A stretch of 64,000 nt of DNA. Source: Oegoconia quadripuncta (taxonomy: Eukaryota; Arthropoda; Insecta; Lepidoptera; Autostichidae). The notes below the pieces were generated by a model that searched no databases, was not told the origin of the DNA, and worked only from the letters and a program-made list of their open reading frames with translations. How positions within the stretch are numbered: position 1 is the stretch's first letter; each line of letters starts with the position of its first letter. Where the stretch lies: the NCBI GenBank assembly GCA_949316235.1, contig OX438743.1:24549771-24613770 (forward strand), in the 5' to 3' direction. Position numbers and translations under genes: made by a program. Positions 10,070 to 21,957 of this stretch are shown here, piece by piece.

Positions 10070-10343
10070 CTAGATAAATAAATAAATAAATATCTTTGCA
10101 CAAACACACAGCGCCATCTAGGTCCACAGTAAGCATCTAGGCTTATGTTATGGATACCAGATGGTTGATAAACTACACAAATATTTTTTTTTGTAAATAA
10201 ATACATGTATAAATGAAAAACATCCATAACTCGGGAACACATGTCTGTATTCATCATACAAACATATGCCCCTAGCGGGATCCGAACCCGCGACCATTTG
10301 GTATAGCAGCAGAGTTTCTAACCACTACATCAAGCAGGTCGTC
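10070..10343 (-). mobile_element. tRNA-derived SINE, family F2
   Basis: Reversed F2 copy: AAAT-rich end, 'ACACAGCGCCATCTAGGTCC', 'GATACCAGATGGTTGATAAA', then the inverted head 'CCTAGCGGGATCCGAACCCG' and 'CAGGTCGTC'. Read on the minus strand the head begins GACGACCTG, with an A-box-like region and B-box GGTTCGGATCC. Confidence 0.85.
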
Positions 10344-11090
10344 AAGTGTCGACTGTCTGACTGTCGTCAAAGATACTGATAATTAGAGCTCCATTGCATA
10401 AGGGACATTTGCCATGACAAATATGGGTTACATTACTGAGGATATTAGGCGACTTATTGCTATTTATGTAATAAGTTTAAATATAATCGCTTTACTGAAA
10501 CAGCACCCCGGTAATACTAGTAGGTTTCGATGATTTCTTGACTTATGAGAATGATATTTCGTATAAACTTTAATATTAAAAATCTGTCAAATAAACGTTT
10601 TACGCTTAAACAGTAGGTTTTAGTAATACACTAAAAAAGGTAAAAAGGAACCCTTATGGTGTGAATTTGTCTGTCAGTCCATCTGTGCTTTTAAGTAAAC
10701 AATTTAGGGGTAATGCATGCCTTTTCCAATATCGTAAACGACTTCGCAATTCATTCGGATACAAATCCTTCCAACGCCCGTTGTTAGTATGTACAGGACA
10801 GGATATAAGTGAACTCAAAGAAATTATCTTTTACTACGAACATACTTTATTTGAATTGTTCTATTTTTTCTTCAATTTAGTAATAGTTCATCGTCACTTT
10901 ACCGCTATCCACACTTAAGTACTTCCTTCCGAATACCGAAAACATCTATACTAAAAACTTAAAAGCTGACAAATAAAGCTAATATTATCTCGCCTTTAAA
11001 AAGAGCTATATATGGAGAACTCAATAAAAACCTTACACACACCTAAACAGAGCTAAAAATTAATCCCCGAGATTAGCACTTGAGAAGTCG
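10344..11090. other. No feature recognised
   Basis: AT-rich with short chance ORFs (for example 10661-10918), none with a recognisable domain. Confidence 0.4.
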
Positions 11091-11094
11091 TAAC

Positions 11095-11350
11095 ACAAAA
11101 TGTTTATTCAAACAATTAGAAGGCCGTGTCTCTTTTTTCTCAGCTCTACGTCATGAGGCTACGAAAGCGAATCTCGAGTCCCAATGTACGGCACAAAGCA
11201 TTCAGTACAAATTGTGCGCTTGCGCCTTACGTGCTCTACCGTCGCCCAATCACGGAGAAGCTTCAAATTCGAAATGGAAAATTAATTTCGGGCGCGAAAG
11301 AAAACTTTATTTCCGATTTGTGTTCAAAGTTTGCGTGAAAAACTAGTGAG
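11095..11350 (+). promoter_or_regulatory. Possible promoter or untranslated first exon (weak)
   Basis: This unique segment is less AT-rich than the flanks and has two overlapping short ORFs. It contains 'GCATTCAGTACAAATTG' at about 11199, resembling the arthropod initiator TCAGT, and ends near 'AACTAGTGAGTGATGG', which could hold a GT splice donor. It lies 7.5 kb upstream of the first coding block of the host gene, on the same strand. The call is inference only. Confidence 0.2.
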
Positions 11351-11765
11351 TGATGGTTTTGTGAATGTGTGTGTTTTTTGAACGTGTTCATCCCCAAAAA
11401 TATCTTAGTTTTAAGATAATGAAAATTCTTTGAGGGCTTGTCTGTCAACGTATCTGTTTACGTTCATAGTGAAATTATGTTTTGTTTACAATTATGTAAT
11501 ATTAAAATTCCTTCCTTTCCAAATCAAGAAGGTTTGAAGATATCATACTATGTTGGCGATTTGTTTTATTGAGGTTTTAACTTTTTTACGTAGTCTTCTT
11601 GGTGTATAAAATTTCTTTAATTTATTATCTATATTTATTCAAACTGAAGGTGATCTCAAGCTAAAATCATTTTGAATGAAGAAAATCAAATTCAGTGGAT
11701 CCATAATCTGCCTACGGCATGAGAAGTGCTGGGTTTGATTCTACTATGTACTACTGTGATAAACA

Positions 11766-11900
11766 ATACAATACAATACAAATACTCTTTATTGCGCAAA
11801 ATAATTTACAATAATTTTTGATGATAACAATAGAACACAATTAGGCGGTCTTATCACTAAAAGCTATAAACTCTACTTGCTCACCTTATTTCTTTCATTA
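11766..11900 (-). mobile_element. CR1-like LINE 3' tail
   Basis: (CAATA)n followed by 'CTCTTTATTGCGCAAAATAA' and 'AGGCGGTCTTATCACTAAAA'. The same 3' UTR (with AGGCGGTCTTATCGC) is at 24773-24900 and, reversed, at 53283-53427. Confidence 0.7.
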
Positions 11901-12035
11901 ATTAGTCTGAAATCCAAAGTAGTTTTAATAAATATATCGTATGACATGCTGGGGAGAAAGACGAATCTAACACCTTACATTTGAAAATCGGTCAAGCCGT
12001 TTAGACTAAATTCAAATTAAAACTCAAAGTATTTA

Positions 12036-12255
12036 TTGCATGTCACAGTAGTAGTAGCAACCCTGTTAGGGCACAAGCCTTTTTATTTATCACGGGGAAA
12101 TGCGTTACGCATACCGCTCGCCTTGGGGTCCGCGAGACGGTGATGTGAGACTCTCCTATCGGAAAGGTATACTCACTAATACCCCGTGGCGACCTTCCTC
12201 GGCGGTAGGGAGGACCTGGGTATGCATAGGGCATAGAAATGTACATACATACACC
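12036..12255 (-). mobile_element. Repeat with terminal ATGTATGTACA, probable LINE 3' part
   Basis: The minus strand has an open stretch reading YISMPYAYPGPPYRRGRSPR and ends in a TACATACATACA-type tail. The style suggests a LINE 3' end, but no domain confirms it. Confidence 0.4.
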
Positions 12256-13005
12256 TGAAAAACATTACCCTCCTTGCTCGGGCAGTCGGGCAATCATTTG
12301 AAATTTCTTTTGTGTTACCTTTCTTTTGGTATTCATATTTAAGCCAACGTTCTTTGCAAGGTGAACAAACTCCTTCCTAAATAGAGTTTGACAATTTGTT
12401 TGTGATACATAAAAAGAATAGAACCAACCTATCACTTCCCGTAGATGTCATAAAAAGCCACTAAAAACTTTATTCCAAAAAACATCTATAAACTTGCACG
12501 TTTAACAGCGATGGGCTCACGCCCTAGGTGTGCATTTATGTATATTTCGAACGATGAACCGTGGATGTTGCTGGTACACCCAAACGTATGTGTGGGATAT
12601 AACTGACCACGATCGTGACATTACGCATGATAATTTGCCTGTTTCGTTAAAAACGCGATTGCGGTGTCATTGGTACTTCCACACTTCCACGGACACTTTA
12701 GGCGGTAGGTATCAAGAAGCGGAACCACAGACGATTTAACACAAACAATGTCGGTCAGACAAACAAGCGGTTAATTAGTCAACCGCACAAATGTATTGTA
12801 GTAGAAGTACCGTTGATTGCGGCTATTAAGAATGTACGTATTCCGTGGTTTGGTCGGCCTTAACACCTTAATCACACTTAGAAGCATCACATATTTAGAA
12901 AACCCCTCGGGGTACTAACCGTAGAGAGTATTATATACAATTAGCGACTTTGTTTTATACTATCTCTAGCGATAGATAAAAGAGGAAATAGAGAATATGG
13001 TTGGA
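12256..13005. other. No feature recognised
   Basis: Contains one 69-residue ORF (12530-12739) with no recognisable motif and no shared repeat. I do not call it a gene. Confidence 0.35.
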
Positions 13006-13007
13006 TA

Positions 13008-13180
13008 GTTCAAATCAAATCAAACATATTTATTAATTCAAATGGTACATTGAAACATAGAATCTACATAATAATACTGAATTGCAACTGTACCACTAGT
13101 GCCTGAACTAGGAAAATCCTGTGTTTCAGGCAAAGCTAGGGCTTCTTTAAATTAAAATAAAATAACCATCTGTAGGTACA
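13008..13180 (-). mobile_element. LINE 3' tail, CAAAT type
   Basis: 'CAAATCAAATCAAACATATT' followed by 'TATTAATTCAAATGGTACAT' resembles the 3' end of the LINE at 4718-5370. No coding remnant. Confidence 0.55.
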
Positions 13181-13880
13181 AACTAGATATCTATAAATAA
13201 AGCAGGTATACAGAATAAATCTGTGCTTAAAGGCTCTAGACTTTATGGCAAACATTATTATATTACAAAGCCACTGAGTAATTGACCGGGTAAAGTCGTA
13301 TGCCAAAAGAAAACTGGGCGCGTGTAATTGACACTAGTCTTATATGGAATGTTTTATTATGACATTATTGTCATATATCGACAAAAGAATAAATTGTATT
13401 ATTTTATTTTATCTTACATGGTGATATAATTAATCGAACAAAAACAAAATAATTTATTATAACCATTGATGCTATAGATAAATGGTCGCGCGAATAAATC
13501 TTTTTCGAGCATTTCTTAGTAGATAAAACAACGCCATCTCTTAGAATCCTCGCGAACTAATAGGACTGCTAAATTCAGTGGCCAAAGCTAACACCGCGTC
13601 CAACCATTTTTTTTGTTGAGTCTGTGCTAACAACCTTCTAAATAGCTTTAATACCAGCGAAGTGGTGCCACTTTGATTATTTCAACGATCCACGCGATAC
13701 ACGGGAATATATAAGTCTATGATTATAACTAATATAGCTGGGCTTGGTGCCTCAAGTGAACAGTGATCCTTAGGTCTTTAAGTGAAATATACATAACTAT
13801 ATACAGACGCGTTGAATGCATTTAGGGTACTTTTGGCATTGCCGTAATTAGGTAGAAAATCCAGCAATTGGTAACCATTC
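13181..13880. other. Mostly unique; short segment shared with 55860-55960
   Basis: 'TTCTTAGTAGATAAAACAAC' and 'CATCTCTTAGAATCCTCGCG' (13511-13560) match the block near 55885-55925 with changes. Otherwise nothing is recognised. Confidence 0.4.
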
Positions 13881-14158
13881 GACCGCCTCCGTAGCTCAAT
13901 GTATACAACATGTTTAAGTACTTGCTTCGGTTGGTGGTAGGGCACTTAAATGTCCGCCTAGCTAGCTACCACTATCTTATCTAAATCTGCAAGCAGCAAT
14001 GTTAATAGCATTGTTGTGGTCCGGTTGTCAGAGGTAAAATGGCCAGTCTCCCAAATATGTTGGGGTTCCGGGTCGTTACGCTTCCACCTTCGACCTCATC
14101 TTCACTTATCATCAAGTGTGATTGAGATCAAGTACCACCCGTTGTGCATAAAAAAAAA
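13881..14158 (+). mobile_element. tRNA-derived SINE, family F1, head deleted
   Basis: Begins GACCGCCTCCGTAGCTCAAT, but the B-box region is deleted and the copy jumps to 'GTTTAAGTACTTGCTTCGG'. Body and tail 'GTTGTGCATAAAAAAAA' are normal. Confidence 0.8.
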
Positions 14159-14194
14159 GTCAGCTATTTCGAGGTTAACCAAAGATATGTTTAA

Positions 14195-14290
14195 AAAACA
14201 CTAACTATCCCACTCTCACGTCGCGTCGCGCGCGACAAACGACGTCATGCTACGAGGGCTAATCCACTTCTTGACTCGACACAAGACGAC
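14195..14290. repeat. Segment shared with 57596-57665
   Basis: 'CTATCCCACTCTCACGTCGC' and 'GTCGCGCGCGACAAACGA' are repeated near 57609-57650 (CTATCCCGCTCTCACGTCGC). GC-rich CGCG core in an AT-rich context. Class unknown. Confidence 0.45.
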
Positions 14291-14558
14291 ATGATTTATA
14301 CGACATGATTTATACAAACCAAAATGACAAACGAAAAAAAAACCTGCCAAGCTGTTTGCCAAAAAAACCGTTAATCAAACTTTACACTTCCATCTGTCCT
14401 AATAACATAAGAATACAGTTCAAATTGCTATTGAAAACAAGTTTACAAAATATACACCTTTGTGACAAGATGTATACATATACTTATATACAGTCAGCTA
14501 CAGCTAAAAGTATACCCTCATCTATTGCATTATATCTTGCAAAAAAAAATACTCGTGC

Positions 14559-14885
14559 ACTCGTGGCGTATCCGCATTCGCTATTCGATTGCGGTTAGCG
14601 CAGTTAAGCAATGTCTGGCGCGATCAGTCCTTGGATGGGTGACCACCAGTGGCATTTTAATACGAGTGTTTCCACGTTTCGGAGGGCACGTTAAAAGTCG
14701 GCCCGGTTGCTTTCAATTGAAGGCAGTCATTAAACCAAGTATGTGGACTACAGAGACGAGACGGCTTAAAACACTGACTGTCAGATTGTATGAGCCCTTA
14801 TAGTGGATTATGGGTCATACCCTCTCCCTGTGAGCGGGGTCTGTGCCCCAATAGTGGAGACGTGTAAGGCTGTTGATGAAGAAAA
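14559..14885 (+). mobile_element. 5S-rRNA-derived SINE, copy B
   Basis: Most complete copy: 'CACTCGTGGCGTATCCGC', 5S-like 'GGTTAGCGCAGTTAAGCAAT' and 'GCGCGATCAGTCCTTGGATG', body 'TTTCGGAGGGCACG', and end 'GGCTGTTGATGAAG'. Nested in the MITE at 14491-15281. Confidence 0.8.
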
Positions 14886-14904
14886 TTAAGCCGGTGCGTA
14901 ATGT

Positions 14905-15208
14905 AGCTTGCATCCTCAATCACAGCTGATGTTAAGATAAGGCCGAAGGTGGTAGCGTACTGACCCGGAATCCCCATCTTATTTGGAGGACTGGCTATCT
15001 TATATCTGACAACCGGAACACAACAATGCTATTAACATTGCTGTTTAGCGGCAGATTTAGATAAGATGGTGGTAGCCAGCCAGGCGGACATTTAATATGC
15101 CCTACCATCAACCAAACCGAGTACTAAATATGTACCCCGCTGGGGATCGAACCCGCGACCTCCGAAACGTAAACCCAATGTTGTTTACATTGAGCCACGG
15201 AGGCGGTT
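14905..15208 (-). mobile_element. tRNA-derived SINE, family F1
   Basis: Reversed copy. It keeps the head (GAGCCACGGAGGCGGTT at its plus-strand end) and the body, while its A-rich tail is worn. Nested just after the 5S SINE. Confidence 0.85.
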
Positions 15209-15336
15209 CTTTTCTTTGCACGATATTATTAATACAATAGATCTATTGCGTTAGGGGTATACTTTTAGCTGCAGCTGACTGTACACATACGCATGTAAAT
15301 ATAGACTCGTTATTCGGTAGAATAATCTATCTTTTC

Positions 15337-15362
15337 AACCGCCTCCGTGGCTCAGTGTACAC
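15337..15362 (+). mobile_element. F1 SINE head fragment
   Basis: 'AACCGCCTCCGTGGCTCAGT' only. The remainder is absent. Confidence 0.6.
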
Positions 15363-15905
15363 AATATACTAAAGTATTGAAACCCATCCTATCATCTCGA
15401 CATTTAACGAATTAAGGATTTATCCATTGGACTGGTCCACGCCTCTGGAGATGTGAGAGCTGGTGCCTACTTTGTTCAGCTCACTTAACCTACATTATAC
15501 ACATACAATATAGAATACTAATATCAGGAGACGTGACCCATATCAGGGGCAACGAAATGGTCCAGACTCAGCATGTGCTGTGGGTAGAAATCCGCAGCGC
15601 TGTTCATTCTGCCAGAATCATTGATATACTCGTATGTGGCCATCTCAGGGCACACAAAATTGTATAATTTCATAAATATTGTACTCGGCAATTCATAGTC
15701 CATGGGAAAAGAACAATGGAAATCACAATTGTATATATTTTACCAATTTCGCGGCTTACTTAAACGACTAAAACTTTAACTAATATCAATTAAGATTAAT
15801 TTGTTAGTAATAAATAAATAAACTAGTTAATAGATCATTCAGCGCAGCAATGGCGCTAGCGTACTGGATACTGTGCCTCACGGAAGCGAGTTGGACAGGC
15901 GTATT
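15363..15905. other. No feature recognised
   Basis: Unique-looking sequence between an F1 head and MITE M3. No convincing ORF. Confidence 0.4.
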
Positions 15906-15906
15906 T

Positions 15907-16288
15907 TTCACTGATTTTCTAATAAATCGGTAGCTTACTTTAGGTATAGTGTAGGAATTTAGTTATAAAATATAGACTATTAGATTAAAATTACCACCTT
16001 GAATTTCATTGCATCGGAGAATATATTTAGAACTCCTGTAACTATTTCGAAGTCTAACTTCTTTATGTTTTGGAAAAATTTCACCGAGGGCAAATGTCAC
16101 GACTCAATAAACTATTTTAAGAAAATATAAAGTAGCCATTGATTGCTATTTGGAAAATTGTTTTAGGACATCTTAGCATCTTAAACAACGCAATGAAGTT
16201 CACAGTGGTAACTTTAATTTACTATCGGAGGTTTTATAACTAAGTATTACCTAAAGCAAGCTACAGAATGTTTAAAAAACATTTTTAT
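15907..16288. mobile_element. MITE M3, copy 1
   Basis: Left end 'GTAGCTTACTTTAGGTATAG' and right end 'TACCTAAAGCAAGCTACAGA' are inverted versions of each other. The inner sequence ('CAACGCAATGAAGTTCACAG') matches 54555-54882. A lone end is at 50447-50485. Confidence 0.65.
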
Positions 16289-16407
16289 TTTATTACTGAT
16301 GGCTCTCTCTTGGCCGACTCTACTGATAGTTGACTCTATCTTTCTACAAAAAATCAGGAACTTTAAGATTATAGGAAGTTGATTATAGGAATTATAGTAA
16401 GAGTATA

Positions 16408-16672
16408 ACGACCGATTGGTGTAGTGAATAGTGACCCTATCAGCGAAACCAACGGTTGCGGGTTCGAATCCCGCGAAGAGTAAATGTTTATGTGATGAAT
16501 ACGAACATTTATTCCCGAGTCTTGGATGTTTATATAAATATTTATGTATGTTTATCCGTTATCTAGTATCCATAGCACAAGCTTTGCTTAGTTTGGGACT
16601 AGATGATTGGTGTAAGTGTCCGAAATATTTATTATATTTATTATTATTATATTATTATTATTCTTATTGAAC
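16408..16672 (+). mobile_element. tRNA-derived SINE, family F3
   Basis: Head 'ACGACCGATTGGTGTAGTGA' with B-box 'GGTTCGAATCC', body 'AACATTTATTCCCGAGTCTT' and 'AGTTTGGGACTAGATGATTG', ending in TTATT repeats. F3 shares its head plan and 'GTGTGATGAATACG' with F2. The ORF over it is a SINE translation, not a gene. Confidence 0.85.
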
Positions 16673-18115
16673 TAAAATGTATGCAGTCTGAGTAATCTCC
16701 TTTGCCCACATGAAAGCCGGTAGATATAAATAGTGACTACCGAATATTCCTGAGCTGACAACAATCACCCTCATGTAAATCCAAACCAACAGACAATCTA
16801 ATCACAAATCTCCAAGACAGAACAAATGTATCAATAGTGAGAAAAAAGTTAAACAAAGCCATAGAACGTAACAGGTATGTGAGAAACTGTTCGCACAATA
16901 CACTGCATTGACTTATGAAACATTGAGGGAGAGGCGAAAGTATGTCAACCTTCTTTGTTGTCAACTTGTCATAGAGCGTACCAACCAGCAACGGTGTCGA
17001 GATAACACGATTGACTATTCCGAACGGACCCGAACTTAAAGTTAGTAGGACTAAGCCTTGAGGGTTCTGCACCTAATGTCACCATAAATAGACATACTCA
17101 AAAAACCTTTACCAGTTAGTGCTTGACCCCAATTACACCTAATTTTTAGTGACAATGAGGACGAAGGAAGAAGCGTACTCAGGAGCCCCCAACTTCATTA
17201 AAGAACTGGCTATCGTATCTCAAAAACAGAGCAATGCCTTAAGAGGGTTTATTTAGTCCAGTGGCGCTTAGACAAATTAAGAGCTAATTATAAGCTAATT
17301 ATCAATAATACCTACATAGCTTTGATGGGGGTTATTTTTCAAAGTACGTGACTATAAAAATAACAAATACAACGATACAAAAACAAAAAAGTAGTAAATT
17401 ATAGCTAAAATAGAAATACAATTATGAAGAAGTTCCCGACAATGCTGTCACGTGTTGCGGCGTGCACAAATGGGTTAGCACTCAGCTCCTGCTGCGACGA
17501 ATCACAGCGCTGGTTTTCAGTGTCCCCAAATGGCCAGTGACGCACGGACGCCACCTCAGATACAATAATGAGCAGAATAATAATAAATAATTATAGTCGG
17601 GTTAGTGTATGTATAGTGTAGTGTAAATATACAGAATAATAATTACGTAATAGTATTATAAATAAATACGTCAGAATATGGATATAGTGAGACTGTGAAT
17701 GCTATACAGTATAATATAATTAGGCTACTGCTTCAAGCCAGTCTGCCGAGACGTAACGTGGGCGACTCTGCGTGTAAATACTTAAAAAGTTTAAAGTTGG
17801 CAAAACAGGCATTATAGGGAAAACTTTTAGTGTGTTACCATGAAATTTTTTTGGTAAACTAATCGAAATAAATTAGTCTAGGATTAATTAATCGTTTTTA
17901 ATAATTAATGCAAGGAGGTGTCTCTTGGTCGAGGCCTTTAAAACGGGTAATATTGTATTTCGATAGCTGCTATTTTCGAGATCTTAGCCATGTTTGGTGG
18001 GAATCGCTTAAAATGTTTATACTTACATAATATCAGGATCTTTGTCCCAAACATTACCATTTGCGTGTTCCAAATATTAAAAGTTTAATTCTTGAAAGAT
18101 GAAGCCTTTATTTGT
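16673..18115. other. No feature recognised
   Basis: A 111-residue minus ORF (16737-17072) has no motif I recognise. Two short blocks (17490-17540, 18060-18120) echo modules at 18235 and 26640. Otherwise AT-rich and unique. Confidence 0.35.
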
Positions 18116-18119
18116 TTCC

Positions 18120-18330
18120 ACGCAGTCATACACACACATTTAGTTTATACATATTGATACACAGATAAGGTAACACATCAACAACATTAACATAATATTG
18201 TAACACTAACGCATGTACGTGCTGCGGCAGTATAAATGGGTCATAGCTCAGTGTATTAGATTGCTCATTGAACAAAACACTAAAACAACATCCACTGTTC
18301 ACCTTTTGATAAATATACAGATTGTACACG
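18120..18330 (-). mobile_element. LINE 3' UTR module (GCTCAGTG type)
   Basis: 'GTACGTGCTGCGGCAGTATA' then 'AATGGGTCATAGCTCAGTGT' matches the modules at 2145, 39500 and 49470. The tandem-motif tail is lost here. Confidence 0.45.
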
Positions 18331-18858
18331 TGACAGGGGGTGAGACCATGGCTTTTAAAAAGTGCAAATCTATAAATGTTACATGCATAATCATGCCTGT
18401 TTCCCTATAGAGGTTTTTTGGTGGAAAGGCGAATTGGGCCTTTACCGACACCCACGGGAAGAGACTTCCGTTTTTACCTTTGTATATCCATCTTTTTCGC
18501 CGGAACAGTAATTTGAATTACTTGCTCATTCTTCTAAGGTGAGTCAGCTTTATGACTGATCAGAAATTTTTATATTTAGTTTAAAAAAACATTATCTTTT
18601 AACTGATACTATGGGCTCTAAAATAAACATGTTTGAAATTTGACTTTAAATTGAATTTCATGATAAATAATTCTCCCATACCTAGATGTGAGATGACTCA
18701 AGCTAATACAATTCTCTATTAAAGGTATTTTATAGGAATGTTAATGTTCCCCCAACATAAGCCTCCTTTCCAAGAATGAGTACATTAAATTCTTCAATCC
18801 ATAGACAACACATTAAAAGCCTCAATAAAACAACCAGTAATAGCCCCTTGGCAATTTT

Positions 18859-19759
18859 ATGTTTAAAACGTTAATCTCCAATTCAATTAGTTTTATAACC
18901 GATAGTGTACAAGCAAAAACTGCAGTTAAACTAAAAGCAATCATCATTAGTGGAGGTGTTAACAATGTAATGGCAAGTAAGACGGTTCGGAGAGTGAAAA
19001 GAAAGGGAAAAGAATTAAGATTGAATACGACTTGCAAGGATCAAGTCCCTGCTATTGTTGTAACTCCGCCACATACCACCGACATGAAGGTCAAAGCTCC
19101 AAATAAACATATTGAAAGAAAAACTGACAACAATCCAAATGAAAACAATATGACAGCTGTTACAGCCTCATCTAACGAAGCTACTACATCGCATGGACAC
19201 CAAAATATAATGGAGTTTAACGTAAACCAGCTAATAGCTGAATTGTCAGAAAACTCTAATGCATCTCAAGGAGAGATTGAAAACATACAAAGAAAATTAA
19301 TGCAACAAGCAAATGAAATATTGAAAGTAAATGCTTTTGCAAATTCCCAATCACCACCAGAGCCAAGGGTCATAGACGGCACACAAAAATATAGCACGAA
19401 TAAACCTGTTTATGGGAGAATACCAGTTATAGTACCAAGAAATAACGTGCCGCAACTATTAAATCAGACGCAAGATCGGACCAAGTTAGATATTTCGCGC
19501 CAAAACCTGACTAATCCAAACATGGCGGTGCGAGTGAAGGCCGACGGTCGACGGGACAGTCAACTCGACACTCAACTAGTTCCAGAGAGGTTGCAAGAAA
19601 ACCCATTCCTGGATAATGGTGCAATGATAAATAGCGCCCAGGGAAATATGCAAAGGGTCGCCATGACGGCGGTGGACGCGGGAAGAGGTGTTTTTTTCTA
19701 CGAAACGGGTTCTGCAGGCCGAGGCGCGGCGGCCAGTGCGCGCGCCGCAACGAACAGAG
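18859..19759 (+). CDS. Host gene exon block 1 (product unknown)
   Basis: A 301-codon open frame ends at a good splice donor, AACAGAG|GTGAAT (intron from 19760), leaving phase 1. The start is uncertain: an in-frame stop lies at 18841. Met is possible at 18859 or 18970 (ATGGCAAGTAAGACG), or an acceptor such as AATTAG at 18889 could begin the exon. The product is hydrophilic and low in Cys, with a basic stretch near MASKTVRRVKRKGKE and a short helical region (NQLIAELSEN to RKLMQQANEILK); its end is Ala/Gly/Arg-rich. No domain is recognised. The frame continues into the exons at 41312 and 49110. It is not similar to the repeats here. Confidence 0.65.
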
Positions 19760-20637
19760 GTGAATGTCTTGTTCTGTTTTCAAATTCAAATTCAATTTTT
19801 AAACGCATCTAATTAGTATCGTTCGTTTTGTCGTGTGAGAAATTGTTTCCGTTGCTATTGTCACGTATGTGAACTTTTTGGTGATGTATTCGTTTGGGAG
19901 TTTTAATGCCTTCATTCGGATGTGATGTGAATGGGGGAAAGTCGAAAGCTCGTGTAGCTTAAAGCCGCTTGGAGTATTGTGCGTCTAACTGTAATTTCGT
20001 CTAGTGGTTGATTGTTCACTGCAGCTTCACCGGTATGTCCTTACATATAAGTATGCTTGTAATTTAATTTTATTTAATAAATAAGTAAAATTTATTTAAA
20101 CATTAGCTTGATATTGTGTTACAATATAAAGCTGAGACACTCCTGTTAAGTAAACAATACTTTACATTTCTTCTGTTTCTACTTTACATCGTAAATCATC
20201 TGACACTTTTTACAGTTTGTTACTAAGATCTGTCTTGATGCTATAGAAGCGTCTACTCAAGATCACTTTGTCATGTAACTTAAGCTACTAATTAGAGTGT
20301 ACTATTTTATTCTTTAATACTGAATTGAAACTTACAATAACTGTTTAATATAATTTACAATTTGAAATACAATTTAACCTCTCTCAAACAAACAACAAAA
20401 AAATTTGCTACAAATCATGTCAATACAATTTCCGGTTTGTGAGTTATGTAAAAACTTCTGGCGACTCGTTTTTAATATAACGAAAATATTGATCATGACA
20501 TAACTTGCAGTAAAAGTTGATATATAAATGAAATAAGTATTGTAAATTAAGATGTAGAGAGAATAGAACGAGAATATATTTTAGTACCACAAAGCAACTC
20601 GGATTGTAATAAGAAACCTATTCATAGGGATGCAGAT
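19760..20637 (+). other. Intron, no internal feature seen
   Basis: AT-rich sequence after the donor at 19760. No ORF beyond the read-through of the exon frame, which stops at 19810. Confidence 0.45.
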
Positions 20638-20639
20638 TT

Positions 20640-20943
20640 AACATTAGGCTTACGATTCGAATGTCGCGGTTTCGATCCCCAGCGGGGTACAAGTTTAGTA
20701 CTCGGTTTGGTTGGCGGTAGGATATTTTAAATGTCCGCCTGTCTAGCTACCTCCATCTTATCTAAATCTGCCGCCAAACAACAATGTTAATAGTATTGTT
20801 GTGTTCCGGTTGTCAGAGATAAGATAGCCAGTTCCCCAAATAAGATGGGGTTTCCGGGTCAGTACGCTTCCACCTTCATTTCATCTTCACGTAACATCAG
20901 GTGTGATTGAGGTCAAGTGCTAACCCGATGTGCATAAAAAAAG
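20640..20943 (+). mobile_element. tRNA-derived SINE, family F1, 5'-truncated
   Basis: Starts inside the head (GGCTTACGATTCGAATGTCG) and keeps B-box-like 'GTTTCGATCCCC', body and tail 'GTGCATAAAAAAA'. Confidence 0.8.
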
Positions 20944-21404
20944 ATACAAACAAATTCCTTATCGTAATACCTCATCTGAAGTAAAACTTTAATTAAATTA
21001 TTGCATCAAAAAATATGCAACGAATTAAAACAACCAAACCGACCCTAAAATTAAAATTGTGGGTTTCCTCAAACTCATAACAATCGATTGTAATCACAAT
21101 CCAACCAAGAAACAGGACGTTCTTCTATTGTTCTATGGCGATATATACAATAATAGGTATTGTCCTATCTTAAAGCCGAGATAGACCGGCGACAGACATT
21201 ATGCTGTAACATGCCGTGACGTGACCCTCAACTGTCACACTTGACTGCTAATGCCAAATAGATCGAACAACGATCTTGATTCATAGCAGTCAGCAGGTCC
21301 GTATTTTTAGATTCTAAAATTGACGATTTTTATTCATATTTTTTTACTAATAATAAAGTCTGTCTATCTGTCCGATTTTCACGCTCAAACTACCAATCGA
21401 CATG
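20944..21404. other. No feature recognised
   Basis: AT-rich intronic sequence. Confidence 0.4.
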
Positions 21405-21646
21405 TATCAATGACTTTTTAAATTTAATTTAATTACTTACGTGCATTTATCCGACTGCTCTTGAATGGAGACGGAATACATCGTGAGGAAACCTGCATGC
21501 CTGTGAAATAAAAATTCTAAGGCATGTGAAGTCCCTAACCCGCATTGGACCAGCGTGGCGGACTATGGCCCCATACTCCCTCAATATGAGGGAAGGTCTA
21601 TATCCCTGCAGTAGGATGTTTACGATGATGACGATGATGATGATGA
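21405..21646 (+). mobile_element. F4 SINE, 5'-truncated
   Basis: 'AATTTAATTACTTACGTGCA', 'CATGTGAAGTCCCTAACCCG', 'CCTGCAGTAGGATGTTTACG' and a (GATGAT)n tail. It matches 26330-26525. Confidence 0.75.
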
Positions 21647-21896
21647 CTCTTCATTACGGTCAAGTTGACAAAAAAAAATCGATTATCCCATGCAAAGTAA
21701 AATCATCCTGAAACCACGTTTAGTAAATATTGAATTTCAACCATTTTCGGCTGAATTCGGCTATGGTTACTAGTGAAGTTTTTCGTAACCAGGAGTGGGG
21801 TCACCAGCTGAAAATTCAGATGTGTTTTCAAAATCCAGGCAATTGGGAGGTCTCAAATAAAGTCATCCAGATTATCATATTTGGTGTTAATATAAT

Positions 21897-21957
21897 AAAT
21901 AAATAAATATCTTTGCATATACACACAGCGCCATCTAGTTCCACACTAAGCAACTAA
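21897..21957 (-). mobile_element. F2 SINE 3' fragment
   Basis: 'AATAAATAAATATCTTTGCA' and 'ACACAGCGCCATCTAGTTCC' are the reversed 3' end of F2. Confidence 0.65.

Larger units (their letters stand above)
14491..15281. mobile_element. Tc1/mariner-type MITE carrying two nested SINEs
   Basis: Outer ends are inverted: CAGTCAGCTACAGCTAAAAG then TATACCC at 14491, and the complement of CAGTCAGCTGCAGCTAAAAG then TATACCCC ending at 15281. A TA lies on each outer side (14489-14490, 15282-15283), as expected for Tc1/mariner target duplication. Without the 5S SINE (14559-14885) and the reversed F1 SINE (about 14905-15208), only about 150-160 bp remain. No transposase is encoded. Confidence 0.75.

Noticed and set aside
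10262..10343. F2 and F3 heads as true tRNA genes
   Set aside because: Always followed by the same non-tRNA body in many copies, so tRNA-derived SINEs.
14462..14803. 113-residue ORF
   Set aside because: Runs across a MITE end and a 5S SINE.
16431..16670. 79-residue ORF (also seen at 48449-48646)
   Set aside because: It is a translation of the F3 SINE, recurring wherever the SINE does.
16737..17072. 111-residue minus ORF
   Set aside because: No recognisable motif, no splice context and no repeat copy; likely chance.
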